A stretch of 35,730 bases of DNA from Microcaldota archaeon (GTDB lineage: Archaea > Micrarchaeota > Micrarchaeia > Micrarchaeales > CABMGC01): assembly GCA_021850625.1 (NCBI GenBank), contig JAJZLJ010000004.1:1-35730 (forward strand). The letters are read 5' to 3'. Position numbers and translations under genes: made by a program. Of this stretch, positions 15,519-23,762 are shown piece by piece. A model generated the notes under the pieces. That model had not been told where the DNA came from and made no database searches. It saw only the letters and a list, made by a program, of their open reading frames with translations. Within the stretch, counting starts at the first letter, position 1; each line of letters opens with the position of its first letter.

Positions 15519-16679
15519 TTAATTTCGGTCAAGCGTAGAGCTATAAATCTCAAGGAGTTTATCAGTCACTTTACTTGGAGAAAACCTCATCGCGGTTCTT
15601 ACCGCATCAGTAATATATGCATCTGAATTATTTAAAGCTTTTTCTATCTTTTTAGAGCAAGCAAGATAATCGCCTGGAGGGAACTTTTCTCCGTTTTTTC
15701 CATTAATTATCAGTTCTTTTAATGCCAAATAATCAGCTCCTACCACTGGTTTTCCGCTAGCCATAGCTTCGAGTGCAACTATTCCTTGAGTTTCAAATGT
15801 TGAAGGTATACAAAAGGCATCAGAGGCGGCATAAACCTCCGGAAGTTTTTCTCTACTTATCGGACCTAAGAAATGAGTGTTCTCAAGTCCAAGCCTTCTT
15901 GCCATAAATTTATAGTGCAGTTCTGCAGGACCAGAACCTGCTATGAGAAATTTTATGTTACTTTTTTTATTAGACATAACCTTAGCGGCTTTAAGAAAAA
16001 CCTCTAGCTTCTTTTCCTTGCTAATTCTTCCGACGTAAAGAACTACCTTTTCATTATCCTTTATGCCTAAAGATTGTTTATAACTAGATCCGTCAACCTT
16101 TGGATTAAAATGATTCACATCCACACTATTTGGCACTGTAGAGACATTGTTTATGTCATGTTTTAAAAGCATCTGCGTTATGATCTGCGATGGTGTTGTA
16201 ACTGCATTACATTTTTTGTAAAAAAACACTACATACCTCCATAGATATTTGCTTGTAAGCTTGCGAAGTTGAGGATTTTTAGGATAGTAATCATTTATAA
16301 CTGATTTGTTGTTGACCATTGTATGGAATGAGCCTATTATTGGATATTTACCAAGTTTTGCACTCATCATTCCTGCTATTCCCATAAAAAAAGGAGTATG
16401 TGCATGTATTAAGTCTATATTAAGCTTGCTTAGCTTGAGTATTGAATTATACGGAAATAAGGCAACATTATATTGAGGATATGGCTTAAAGCCTATTCCT
16501 GGATAAAGAAAAATGTTTTTGCGTTTTGTAGTCTTCAAGCTAAGTTTAGAGCTAGTAAAAATATATACATTATGCCCTCGAGATTCCAGCTCACGCTTAA
16601 AGTTTGTTATCGAGCTAACAACGCCGTCTATAGCTGGTTCATATGTGTCTGTATAAAAAGCTAGATTAAGCTTATCCAT
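15519..16679 (-). CDS. GT4-family glycosyltransferase
   Basis: A 386-residue GT-B fold glycosyltransferase. The N-terminal Rossmann half opens LAFYTDTYEPAIDGVVSSI and contains IHAHTPFFMG. The C-terminal nucleotide-sugar-binding half includes LYVGRISKEKKLEVFLKAA, FLIAGSGP and the E-x7-E motif ETQGIVALE, followed by ASGKPVVGAD. Related enzymes transfer hexoses to diacyl- or archaeal lipids or to glycans; the acceptor cannot be told from sequence. There is no transmembrane segment. It starts 10 nt after the stop of uL15, so it is probably transcribed with the ribosomal genes. Confidence 0.92.
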   Translation of the reverse strand: MDKLNLAFYTDTYEPAIDGVVSSITNFKRELESRGHNVYIFTSSKLSLKTTKRKNIFLYPGIGFKPYPQYNVALFPYNSILKLSKLNIDLIHAHTPFFMGIAGMMSAKLGKYPIIGSFHTMVNNKSVINDYYPKNPQLRKLTSKYLWRYVVFFYKKCNAVTTPSQIITQMLLKHDINNVSTVPNSVDVNHFNPKVDGSSYKQSLGIKDNEKVVLYVGRISKEKKLEVFLKAAKVMSNKKSNIKFLIAGSGPAELHYKFMARRLGLENTHFLGPISREKLPEVYAASDAFCIPSTFETQGIVALEAMASGKPVVGADYLALKELIINGKNGEKFPPGDYLACSKKIEKALNNSDAYITDAVRTAMRFSPSKVTDKLLEIYSSTLDRN

Positions 16680-16689
16680 CGATACACAA

Positions 16690-17088
16690 TTACAACGTTA
16701 TTGCTTCTCCTCCTGCTGATTTTATTTTTTCTATAGCCTTCTTAGAAAAAGCCTCCGCTTTTATAGAAACAGGCTTTACCAACACTCCGTTGCTAAGTAC
16801 CTTATATCCCTTAAGTTCTATAACTGGCTTGTCCTCTTTTGAATGCTCTGCTTTTAATGACACTGAATCTAAATCTATGACCTCAAGTTTAGTTGCATGC
16901 CAACGTGTAAAGCCTGGTTTTCCTATTCTATCTTTTTGATATTTTACTATATGTGTCCATTTATGCTTTCTCCCTGCCTTTCCCGTACCTCCTCTGCTGC
17001 CTGCTCCTCTGTTGTTCTTTTTATTTCCAACAGCCCAGGTTCTTCTGCCTAAATTCTTTCTGTTCTTTTTATTTCTTCTCAATACCAT
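16690..17088 (-). CDS. rpl15: Ribosomal protein uL15
   Basis: A 132-residue large-subunit protein. The N-terminus is basic and Gly-rich (RNKKNRKNLGRRTWAVGNKK, then GAGSRGGTGKAGRKHKW), as in archaeal/eukaryal L15/L27a. The C-terminus has the globular end with KGYKVLSNG and SKKAIEKIKSAGGEAITL. A Shine-Dalgarno-like AAAAGGT lies just upstream of the ATG. It follows uL30 by 11 nt, the usual archaeal spc-operon order, but the next gene is a glycosyltransferase, not secY. Confidence 0.97.
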   Translation of the reverse strand: MVLRRNKKNRKNLGRRTWAVGNKKNNRGAGSRGGTGKAGRKHKWTHIVKYQKDRIGKPGFTRWHATKLEVIDLDSVSLKAEHSKEDKPVIELKGYKVLSNGVLVKPVSIKAEAFSKKAIEKIKSAGGEAITL

Positions 17089-17099
17089 ATCTAAACCTT

Positions 17100-17525
17100 T
17101 TATAACATTCTTTTTATCAGATCATTTATTGCTTCTCCACGATATCCTAATGCCCCTCCAGAGCTGTATCCGAACTTTGTCCCTTCATATCCATGCCTTG
17201 GCGGATGCATTGTTATAGTTTTATTTATTACATTTCTTAAATTAACCTTTCCAGCCCTTACGGACTCTAGCTCATCTTTTTGCAATTTTATCTGTTTTGC
17301 CTCAAGTAGTTTGTTGAACATACTGTCTGTTATCTCACCATATGTGACAAAATCATTACATTTTTGTATCATTCCTAGATTGGATTTGTTTCCATAGATT
17401 ACAGCAAGATTATTTACTCTGCTTAAATTTAACCTCTTTAGCGTTTCAGTTATGCTTTGCCTTACGCCTACCCTTCCTCTAACCCGTATTACGACGAGCA
17501 GTTTGTTTTCTAATTTTGAGTTCAT
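17100..17525 (-). CDS. rpl30: Ribosomal protein uL30
   Basis: A 141-residue archaeal-type uL30 (longer than bacterial L30). LLVVIRVRGRVGVRQSITET is the L30 core, followed by LKRLNLSRVNNLAVIYGNKS. The C-terminal archaeal extension contains INKTITMHPPRHGYEG and GALGYRGEAINDLIKRML. The upstream gene of the usual operon (uS5) is not present: the region upstream is a 171-bp divergent promoter shared with the membrane protein at 17697. AAAGGTC lies about 8 nt upstream of the ATG. Confidence 0.96.
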   Translation of the reverse strand: MNSKLENKLLVVIRVRGRVGVRQSITETLKRLNLSRVNNLAVIYGNKSNLGMIQKCNDFVTYGEITDSMFNKLLEAKQIKLQKDELESVRAGKVNLRNVINKTITMHPPRHGYEGTKFGYSSGGALGYRGEAINDLIKRML

Positions 17526-17696
17526 AAAAAGACCTTTAATCCTTCAGATAAGAATCAATTTTTTTCATAGATATTGAGTTATGAAGTTATTTATTACTTT
17601 CTAGTTATTTTTGCTATGTTTGACAAATATATTATACAGAGTATATTATACATCAAAGTATTTAAATATTAACACGGCATATATCTGATTGATTAA

Positions 17697-18470
17697 ATGC
17701 GTGCATTTATTTACCTAGGTATTCTTTTTGGGTTCTTTCTAATGCTTGCTAACTCTTATGCTTATTACAACATAACCTCAATAAATACAACTCTAATCTT
17801 AAATACTAATCAAAGCGCACATGTTGTCGAGCAATTCATAATTTATATTAGTAACACTTCCATATCAACCTATCAACAAAATAAGGATGCTATAGGTCTT
17901 ACTCTTAGCGACTGGCAAAAGGTTCTTTATTCTCCAAATCTTGAGGAACATATACTTGGAGGCAGTGGACATAGTTTTTACAATTTTGAACTGCTTCCAG
18001 GACCATTAATAACTGTGCCAGGGGGCGGCTATGCTACAATGACAATGAACTATTACGTTAAGAATGTCACATCAATACAAAACATAGCACCTAGAAAGTT
18101 TGAGTATAATTTTAACACAAGCGTATTTAACTTCGAGCAGGGAGCAAGCGGACAGATTCTTCCAAGCGATGTAAGACTTAATTTTATAATTCCTAAAGGT
18201 GCAGAGGTAATCGGTGTCTATCCGCTTCCTGATTATCCAAAGCCAAATTTTATAGGGAACTACTCTAATATAACAGAGTTTTCCTGGTATACTGGAGAGC
18301 CACTTTCGCAATTCTCTTTTAATTATGTAATTACCGAATCTCCTGAAACCGAGGTATTGAACTATCTGCAAAATACCTATATCAATTATGGTGAATGGAT
18401 ATATCTCATAATAGCAATAGGAATAATAGTGAGTGCATTATACATCTACAAAAAAGGCAAATCCAGTTAA
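17697..18470 (+). CDS. Secreted, C-terminally membrane-anchored protein
   Basis: A 257-residue protein with an N-terminal Sec-type signal (hydrophobic 4-22, YLGILFGFFLMLANSYAYY). An extracellular beta-rich domain of about 200 residues follows, with many Asn-x-Ser/Thr sites. A single C-terminal membrane helix (about 233-251, WIYLIIAIGIIVSALYIYKK) ends in a short basic cytoplasmic tail. The topology resembles archaeal surface proteins held by one anchor. No catalytic motif is recognised and I cannot name the family. TATTTAAATA about 30 bp upstream of the ATG suggests a nearly leaderless transcript. It is divergent from the uL30-uL15 operon. Confidence 0.75.
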   Translation: MRAFIYLGILFGFFLMLANSYAYYNITSINTTLILNTNQSAHVVEQFIIYISNTSISTYQQNKDAIGLTLSDWQKVLYSPNLEEHILGGSGHSFYNFELLPGPLITVPGGGYATMTMNYYVKNVTSIQNIAPRKFEYNFNTSVFNFEQGASGQILPSDVRLNFIIPKGAEVIGVYPLPDYPKPNFIGNYSNITEFSWYTGEPLSQFSFNYVITESPETEVLNYLQNTYINYGEWIYLIIAIGIIVSALYIYKKGKSS

Positions 18471-18511
18471 AAAAGCTTAAATAAGATAGATAAACAGAAT
18501 CATAAAAATAC

Positions 18512-18560
18512 TTCAAAAATTAAAAAATAAAAAAATTAAAAAAATAAAAAAGAAAAGGTT
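18512..18560 (-). terminator. Poly-T tract after the DUF1059-like gene
   Basis: Read on the minus strand, the sequence beyond the 18565 stop is a run of T-tracts (TTTTTTATTTTTTTAATTTT) without a hairpin, the typical archaeal termination signal. It lies in the convergent gap after the membrane-protein gene. Confidence 0.5.
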
Positions 18561-18564
18561 TTTA

Positions 18565-18738
18565 TTACTGTACCTCTTCAATTGCTCCTGATACTTGCGC
18601 TTCTGTCAAACCTGCGCACACTGAACATGTTTTTGCATGTTCTGCTGCTTTCTTTATTACTTCTTGCCTATCTAGTGCACTTGCTTCGAAGTTGCACTCT
18701 TTTCCTAGTTTCTTTGCTGATACTTTATATGTTGGCAT
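18565..18738 (-). CDS. DUF1059-like small protein
   Basis: A 57-residue protein (MPTYKVSAKKLGKECNFEAS, a helical AEHAKTCS region, then GLTEAQVSGAIEEVQ). The layout of a small strand pair with a Cys, then a helix with AAEHA, then a short C-terminal helix resembles DUF1059, described as a small metal-binding family. Cysteines at about 15, 38 and 41 and a His at about 34 could bind metal. The gene lies alone between a convergent membrane-protein gene and a divergent HTH gene. A TATA-like sequence (minus strand, about 18767-18775) precedes the ATG by about 30 bp. Confidence 0.72.
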   Translation of the reverse strand: MPTYKVSAKKLGKECNFEASALDRQEVIKKAAEHAKTCSVCAGLTEAQVSGAIEEVQ

Positions 18739-18852
18739 TTTTTCACCAATACTCTTTTTTTGTTAAAGTATTTATATATATGTTATTTTTTCATATGATT
18801 TATTTCCATATAAAAAGGGAATATTTAAATAACTAAACGATGAATAATAAAT

Positions 18853-18859
18853 GGAGGGG
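18853..18859 (+). promoter_or_regulatory. Unusually strong ribosome binding site
   Basis: GGAGGGG, 5 nt upstream of the ATG at 18865, is the longest anti-SD match noticed in the window. Most other genes are leaderless or use AGGT-type sites. It fixes the start of the HTH gene and implies efficient translation. Confidence 0.6.
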
Positions 18860-18864
18860 TTTTT

Positions 18865-19299
18865 ATGCGCAAAACGTATACTCAAAAAGAAACTATTTAT
18901 GAAATAATAGGAAATAAAAGCAAAATAAAGATATTAGATGCACTTCTTTCCGGGCCTCTTTCAGTAAATAAAATAGTCAATGCTACTAATATGGAGCAGA
19001 CAAATGTTTCACACACCCTCAAATATTTACGCACGGTTAATGTGGTGAATAGAAGAGTTATCGGAAGAAATCATGAATATTTTGTAAGTGAAGAGATACG
19101 CCCTTTTTTGAAGAAGATATTTTCTGACATAAAGAAAAATGAAGATCTGCTTAAAAAAGCAGGATTAATAGCCGCAATGGTTATTTTAACATTGAAATTT
19201 GTACCTAATGGCGATATAACAAATCTTATAACAACATCATACCAGTTTATCGTACAGAATAATACAACTATGTCTATATCCTCTATTTTAGCTTTGTAA
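18865..19299 (+). CDS. ArsR-like winged-helix transcriptional regulator with hydrophobic C-terminus
   Basis: A 144-residue protein. Residues about 7-80 are an ArsR/MarR-type winged helix: IIGNKSKIKILDALLSGPLS, then the recognition helix MEQTNVSHTLKYLRTVNVVN and a wing (RRVIGRNHEYFVS). Residues about 98-113 (LLKKAGLIAAMVILTLKFV) are hydrophobic enough to be a membrane or dimer helix, followed by a polar C-terminus rich in Asn, Thr and Ser. There are no metal-binding cysteine pairs, so it is not an obvious metal sensor. It stands alone with its own promoter (ATATTTAAATA, about 18819-18829) and strong SD. The target is unknown. Confidence 0.8.
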   Translation: MRKTYTQKETIYEIIGNKSKIKILDALLSGPLSVNKIVNATNMEQTNVSHTLKYLRTVNVVNRRVIGRNHEYFVSEEIRPFLKKIFSDIKKNEDLLKKAGLIAAMVILTLKFVPNGDITNLITTSYQFIVQNNTTMSISSILAL

Positions 19300-19390
19300 T
19301 CTGAGTTTATCACTCTAAAAGCCTACAGACTTAGCCATGATAGGTGTATCTAACGCGCAATAATCGAATACTTATTCAAAATTACAATTT

Positions 19391-20083
19391 CTATTCTTTA
19401 AATGCGCTGATCATAGCATGAAGTTCATGTCTGTCTAGTTGGGATCTTCTTAACATCTTCCTAAAAATTCTACTCACTGATTTTTTATCCCTTATTCGTT
19501 TATTTCTAATTGAGTCATCAAACAATGAAAGAAGCATCTTCTGTTCTTCTATACCCGGCTTTTCTAAGTTCAAAGAGGATTTTTTATAATTAAATCTATT
19601 TGCTTCATATAAAAGAATTGCTATCGAATGAGAGATGTTAAGCACCGGATATTCTAAATTTGCATTTATATGTACAAGGATATCACATAATTCTAGTTCT
19701 TTTGCAGTAAGGCCTTTGTCATCTCTGCCTATGACGAGTCCTACTATCATATTTTTTTTATATCTCTTTGATTCATCTAATATTTTTTTGTATGCGTTTT
19801 CAGGTGTATAGACCTGCCCTAGACGCGGATTGCTTCTAAATATGCCGCTGGTTCCTACTAGAACATCACATTCATTTGCAAACTCCTCTAAGGTATTTTT
19901 TATAAAAGCACTATCTAAAAGATCATGTGCATGTTTCGAATACATAATAGCTTTTTTTCCATGTATATTAGCTCGTGGTTTTACAAAATAAAGTTTGTCT
20001 ATTCCAAAATTTTTTGCAACTCTGGCTATATATCCAACATTTAATTGGTACTTTGGGCTTACTATAATTAATTTTAATTCCAT
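19391..20083 (-). CDS. TrmJ-like SPOUT tRNA/rRNA 2'-O-methyltransferase
   Basis: A 230-residue SPOUT (trefoil-knot) methyltransferase. The three SpoU motifs are present: NVGYIARVAKNFG (I), VGLVIGRDDKGLTAKELELC (II) and LEYPVLNISHSIAILLYEA (III), the last two forming the AdoMet-binding knot. TrmJ methylates ribose at tRNA position 32; the archaeal enzyme is a plausible orthologue, but substrate cannot be fixed from sequence. The ATG directly abuts the TGA of the upstream hydrolase gene, so the two form a tight pair. A C-terminal basic helix region (SRIFRKMLRRSQLDRHELHA) matches the usual extension. Confidence 0.9.
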   Translation of the reverse strand: MELKLIIVSPKYQLNVGYIARVAKNFGIDKLYFVKPRANIHGKKAIMYSKHAHDLLDSAFIKNTLEEFANECDVLVGTSGIFRSNPRLGQVYTPENAYKKILDESKRYKKNMIVGLVIGRDDKGLTAKELELCDILVHINANLEYPVLNISHSIAILLYEANRFNYKKSSLNLEKPGIEEQKMLLSLFDDSIRNKRIRDKKSVSRIFRKMLRRSQLDRHELHAMISAFKE

Positions 20084-20932
20084 TCAAATTACCTCCAGCC
20101 ATTTTTCAACATTTTTACGCAGCTCGAATTCATGATTGTAAAATGAATGCATAGCATTTTTTATTATTACAGAAGAAAAATACTTAGATTGCGATTTATT
20201 TTCCAATATCGAAAGATACTTAGAAACCTTTCTATCTCTATACTCTTCCTTACTTCCAAAAATTGCAAGGATGGGAAGTTTTATCGAGGAAAAGAGCTTA
20301 AGTTGCCCATTATAATAAAATATATTAGCTTCTATACTTTTAAAATAATACGCAGAAAGAAAACGTTTAGGAGTAAAAAAGCCAAACTCTTTCATTGGCG
20401 TATCTCCCTCATTATGCTTAATCAAATTCCTCGCTTTTAAAATACGGTTTTCAAATCTACTGCCTTCTTTTTTTGTTATTGAAAGATCATCAGCAGGTGC
20501 AAAAAGTATAATTCCGGATATACGTTTATCTTTTTTAATGCTTGCATAATATGTAATTTTTTGGCAACCAGTACTATGGCCTGCAAGAAATATCCTATCA
20601 AAACCCAAACTAGCAATTGTTTTTATGGCTCCTTCAATATCATATTTTGCATTGGTAAATACCTCCGCTCCTGTTCCTGCCAAGACGCTCTTTTTGTTAT
20701 TCTTTGTTTTTATTGTTGAGATAACATCATGACCACGTGTATTTATTGAGAATACTGAGAACTTATTGCTTTTTGAGAGTTCTAAAGGTATATTGCTTTT
20801 ATAAAAATTGCCGTTCATTCCGTGTAAATATATAACACATGTTTTTTTATTTCGTCCGATAAGAATGCCATCAAGCTTCATTTTATCCGAAGCTGTAAAT
20901 TTAATCAGTGTGCACTCAAAAGCATTTTCCAT
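20084..20932 (-). CDS. Alpha/beta hydrolase
   Basis: A 282-residue soluble alpha/beta-hydrolase. The oxyanion HG is at 37-38 (YLHGMNGN). The nucleophile is S120 in GHSTG, preceded by FDRIFLA. The catalytic His is probably that of NAMHSFYNHE about 20 residues from the end, with an acid in the FGSKEEYRD region. This is the layout of esterases or acyl-peptide hydrolase-like enzymes (also DUF1749-like). The substrate is unknown. It is probably co-transcribed with the TrmJ-like gene, with no intergenic base between stop and start, although no functional connection is obvious. Confidence 0.85.
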   Translation of the reverse strand: MENAFECTLIKFTASDKMKLDGILIGRNKKTCVIYLHGMNGNFYKSNIPLELSKSNKFSVFSINTRGHDVISTIKTKNNKKSVLAGTGAEVFTNAKYDIEGAIKTIASLGFDRIFLAGHSTGCQKITYYASIKKDKRISGIILFAPADDLSITKKEGSRFENRILKARNLIKHNEGDTPMKEFGFFTPKRFLSAYYFKSIEANIFYYNGQLKLFSSIKLPILAIFGSKEEYRDRKVSKYLSILENKSQSKYFSSVIIKNAMHSFYNHEFELRKNVEKWLEVI

Positions 20933-20983
20933 GATATATTTTTACATAACATCCTTATAAAATATCCTTATTTATGCCAATAA

Positions 20984-22063
20984 CTACATCTTTTTATTTT
21001 TTGAACTCATTTTTTTTATTTTACTTTTATATTCTGTTTTTGTATTTTTAATATGCTTTAATCTTCTTACTGCCAGGAAATATGAGGGTATCGAAACAGC
21101 TATTACAGTTATAATTACCAATAACAATCCCAAATTTATTGAATCAAGATTAGGTATATTTATTCCTGTTGGTATGCTGAAATTTGCTATTCCCGGAAGC
21201 AAAAGAAGAAACATACCACCTAAAACAAAAGCCATTCCACCATACGCAAGCATGCTTCCTGAAGTTTCTCTTCCTATAAATGTTATCTCATTTTCGGTGT
21301 ATTTTCTACTTCTCATCCACTTTCCAATAGCCGCTCCAAAAAGTATCTGCATTATCATTGTGCCCACTCCAAAAAGTGCGCCAGGAATCCAAGCTACATA
21401 AGCATTTGGCATCATTGGTGCTATCACAGTATATAAAACTATTGCAAAAGCACCAAATCCAAAGCCGGCTATCAATCCATGAAGGATAGTTAATTTAATT
21501 GGAACGGGTCGTGGTTCTAAAACATCGTGTTTTGAAAATATATTATGTTGTTGCATACTTTCTACTTCAGCCTTATGTCCTTTAGGATCCAAAATCTTAT
21601 GTAGATAATGTGAAAGTTTATGAAAATGAACATACATTCCGCGTTTTAATACATAAAAACCAGAAATCGCCATCACACTACCAACAACAATATATATTAT
21701 TCCATTTATAGAATCAAGCCTTAAAAATGGCGCAAGAACCAAAAAGGCAAGCTCCGACATTAATGCTCGTTGAAAAGTAAATCCTAATGAAAAGAACAAA
21801 CCTGCCTTTGCACCTTTCTTTGTTGTCATAGCCCCAACTGCATAACTAAAGGTTATAGGCCATGTATGCTCATCTGGAGTCACACCATGTATTAATCCTA
21901 AAATCAATGAAAGAAATAAAGCTGCTCCAAGGCTTAGTCCAGTTGCTGTGGGGGAGAATATATTCTGCGTTGAGAAGAAATACTGATATAATTCATAAAA
22001 TAGTACTGCAATAAAAATAACTATCAATCCTATTAATATCAGTTTTATATATTTATTTTTCAA
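20984..22063 (-). CDS. NicO/RcnA-like nickel-cobalt membrane transporter
   Basis: A 359-residue polytopic protein with about eight hydrophobic segments. GLIHGVTPDEHTWP has H59, D64 and H66, resembling the metal-binding H-x4-D-x-H-type motif in the NicO/NiCoT/UreH-like families. A cytoplasmic loop (about 145-185) is rich in histidine (HFHKLSHYLHK, GHK, QQHN, KHD), as in RcnA exporters. A role in Ni/Co movement is therefore likely; direction is unknown. The start is TTG at 22063, supported by AAGGTG 6 nt upstream. The nearby NikR-like gene and repeated AACATT sites in this promoter support metal-responsive control. Confidence 0.72.
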   Translation of the reverse strand: MKNKYIKLILIGLIVIFIAVLFYELYQYFFSTQNIFSPTATGLSLGAALFLSLILGLIHGVTPDEHTWPITFSYAVGAMTTKKGAKAGLFFSLGFTFQRALMSELAFLVLAPFLRLDSINGIIYIVVGSVMAISGFYVLKRGMYVHFHKLSHYLHKILDPKGHKAEVESMQQHNIFSKHDVLEPRPVPIKLTILHGLIAGFGFGAFAIVLYTVIAPMMPNAYVAWIPGALFGVGTMIMQILFGAAIGKWMRSRKYTENEITFIGRETSGSMLAYGGMAFVLGGMFLLLLPGIANFSIPTGINIPNLDSINLGLLLVIITVIAVSIPSYFLAVRRLKHIKNTKTEYKSKIKKMSSKNKKM

Positions 22064-22081
22064 AAAAGCACCTTACTGTGT

Positions 22082-22133
22082 AACATTCTGAATATTAATA
22101 TTAATAAACATTTCTATAAATGTTATTAACATT
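22082..22133 (-). promoter_or_regulatory. AACATT/AATGTT repeat cluster in the transporter promoter
   Basis: AACATT occurs at 22082-22087, 22107-22112 and 22128-22133, and AATGTT at 22119-22124. Together they give two overlapping inverted repeats: AACATTT-CTAT-AAATGTT (22107-22124) and AATGTT-ATT-AACATT (22119-22133). The cluster lies 20-70 bp upstream of the transporter TTG start, overlapping its likely promoter. It is a plausible operator array for a ribbon-helix-helix regulator such as the NikR-like protein at 23763. Confidence 0.5.
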
Positions 22134-22181
22134 ACTATAACACAAACGTTTATTTTATATTTTTACATCTAAAAAATATAC

Positions 22182-23597
22182 TTAGACAATTTGTCGATTA
22201 TTGTTTAAGATTATTATATTTCCATTACTCGAACCACTATTACTGTTTAATACATACGCATAAGCTCCATCTGGGGCTATTGCAATAGAGTAAGTATTGT
22301 TAAATTCCAAAGAGGATATTGACTCTTGGAGTTGGTTTGTAATAGTATTCAATATAAGAATATTTCCAGTTTGTTCAGGACCTCCTCCATTGTTTACTAT
22401 ATACGCATAATTTCCGTTAGGTGCGAAGGATATAGAATAAGGGTAATTAAATGCTGATGAATTTATCAAATTAATTGAGTCTTGTGCAGAATTTATAAGA
22501 GTCAAATATCCAGTCTGGTTTGATCCATTATATGTGTTCAATATATATTCATCTGCGTTATTTGAAAATCCTACTCCATCCGGATTTGAAACAAAGGAGG
22601 TGTTTATTGTGCTTATTATTGAATCATTTATAGTATCTATAGTAAATACAGTCTTATTTATAATTTGATTATAATTGCTATTATTGAAAGTAGCTATCAC
22701 ATCTATGTAATTTCCATTTACAGTTATAGCATACGGTGCTATAATTAATTCTGAGCTTATTTCTTTAACTATACTATCAGTCGAGGTATTTATTACTAAT
22801 ATATTATTATTTCCTTCATTTGAAACATACGCATAAGCACCATTCGGTGTAAAAGATATATCGGTAGGGGAATTAAATTGCGGAGAGTTTATAGAGCCTA
22901 CTATGGCGTTTGTTGCAGTGCTTATTATCAATATATTTCCTGTGCCTATAGCCGTTGTAGCATTAGCGCTGTTGTTTGTAATAATCTCTGAATTGCCATT
23001 TTTGTTTATTACATATGCATAATTACCTGATGGAGAAAATGCTATTGCAGTAGGCGATGCAAATGCTGCAGAAGAAATTGAAGCTGAAAGTTCAGGTAAA
23101 AGGCCGGTATAAAATGGTATAGCATTAGAGCTCGTTTCCTTGCCAGATATAGATGCGAACATGGTCTGTACCCTACTTGAATTATTTTTTGAATATGAAA
23201 GCCATAAGTAGACTGTAGAATCTCCTATTAATTGATTTTCAACAGGACATTGAAAAGTAAGTGTGGAAGTGCTTCCTGGAACTATTGTCAGATTTTTAAG
23301 GAACCAATCATAAGAAGAATTTTGCGGTTGGACGCTGGAACTAGTGCATGCATCAGCAGAAACGGTCAATGTTCCTATACTTTCGTTTATATTTATCTTC
23401 AACATACCTTTTGTATTAATTACCTGTCCGTAGCACGAAAAGCCTGACTGAGCAAAACAACCACTTCCAATTCCAATCGAATAAAACATCAGTAAAAGTG
23501 CAACTGCAATAACAATTACACTCAAAGCTACAATTTTACGATATCTTTTAACATAACGCTCGGTTTTTTTAACATTATGTTTTAGAGCCTTAGCCAT
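22182..23597 (-). CDS. Membrane-anchored YVTN beta-propeller protein (third paralogue)
   Basis: A 471-residue protein related to those at 3881 and 8722. The same Cys domain is present (CFAQSGFSC, ACT, FQCP), then propeller blades (NYAYVINKNGNSE, GNILIISTATNAIVGSI). The N-terminus differs: a basic KHNVKKTERYVKRYRKIVAL is followed by a single hydrophobic helix (about 26-46) without the QSAMEYL cleavage motif. It is therefore likely an uncleaved N-anchored protein, not a pilin-like subunit. Many Asn-x-Ser/Thr sites fit surface glycosylation. TATTTATATA (about 23629-23638) is about 32 bp upstream of the ATG. It is divergent from the NikR-like gene. Confidence 0.82.
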   Translation of the reverse strand: MAKALKHNVKKTERYVKRYRKIVALSVIVIAVALLLMFYSIGIGSGCFAQSGFSCYGQVINTKGMLKININESIGTLTVSADACTSSSVQPQNSSYDWFLKNLTIVPGSTSTLTFQCPVENQLIGDSTVYLWLSYSKNNSSRVQTMFASISGKETSSNAIPFYTGLLPELSASISSAAFASPTAIAFSPSGNYAYVINKNGNSEIITNNSANATTAIGTGNILIISTATNAIVGSINSPQFNSPTDISFTPNGAYAYVSNEGNNNILVINTSTDSIVKEISSELIIAPYAITVNGNYIDVIATFNNSNYNQIINKTVFTIDTINDSIISTINTSFVSNPDGVGFSNNADEYILNTYNGSNQTGYLTLINSAQDSINLINSSAFNYPYSISFAPNGNYAYIVNNGGGPEQTGNILILNTITNQLQESISSLEFNNTYSIAIAPDGAYAYVLNSNSGSSNGNIIILNNNRQIV

Positions 23598-23762
23598 ATA
23601 TTTACCATTAGATAACTAGAAGGCAAGGTATATAAATATTTTCCAGACTTTGGACTTTCAAATATGTCTAATATTTATACTTGTTATAAGCATGTAACTA
23701 ATAGAGATAATATGATTAAGCAAATACCTGCTAAAGTTTCTGGGCTTTCTTGTTTACATTAG

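Noticed and set aside
20147-20440. 97-codon plus-strand ORF inside the hydrolase gene
   Set aside because: Antisense to the conserved C-terminal catalytic region of the alpha/beta hydrolase, with no supporting signals.
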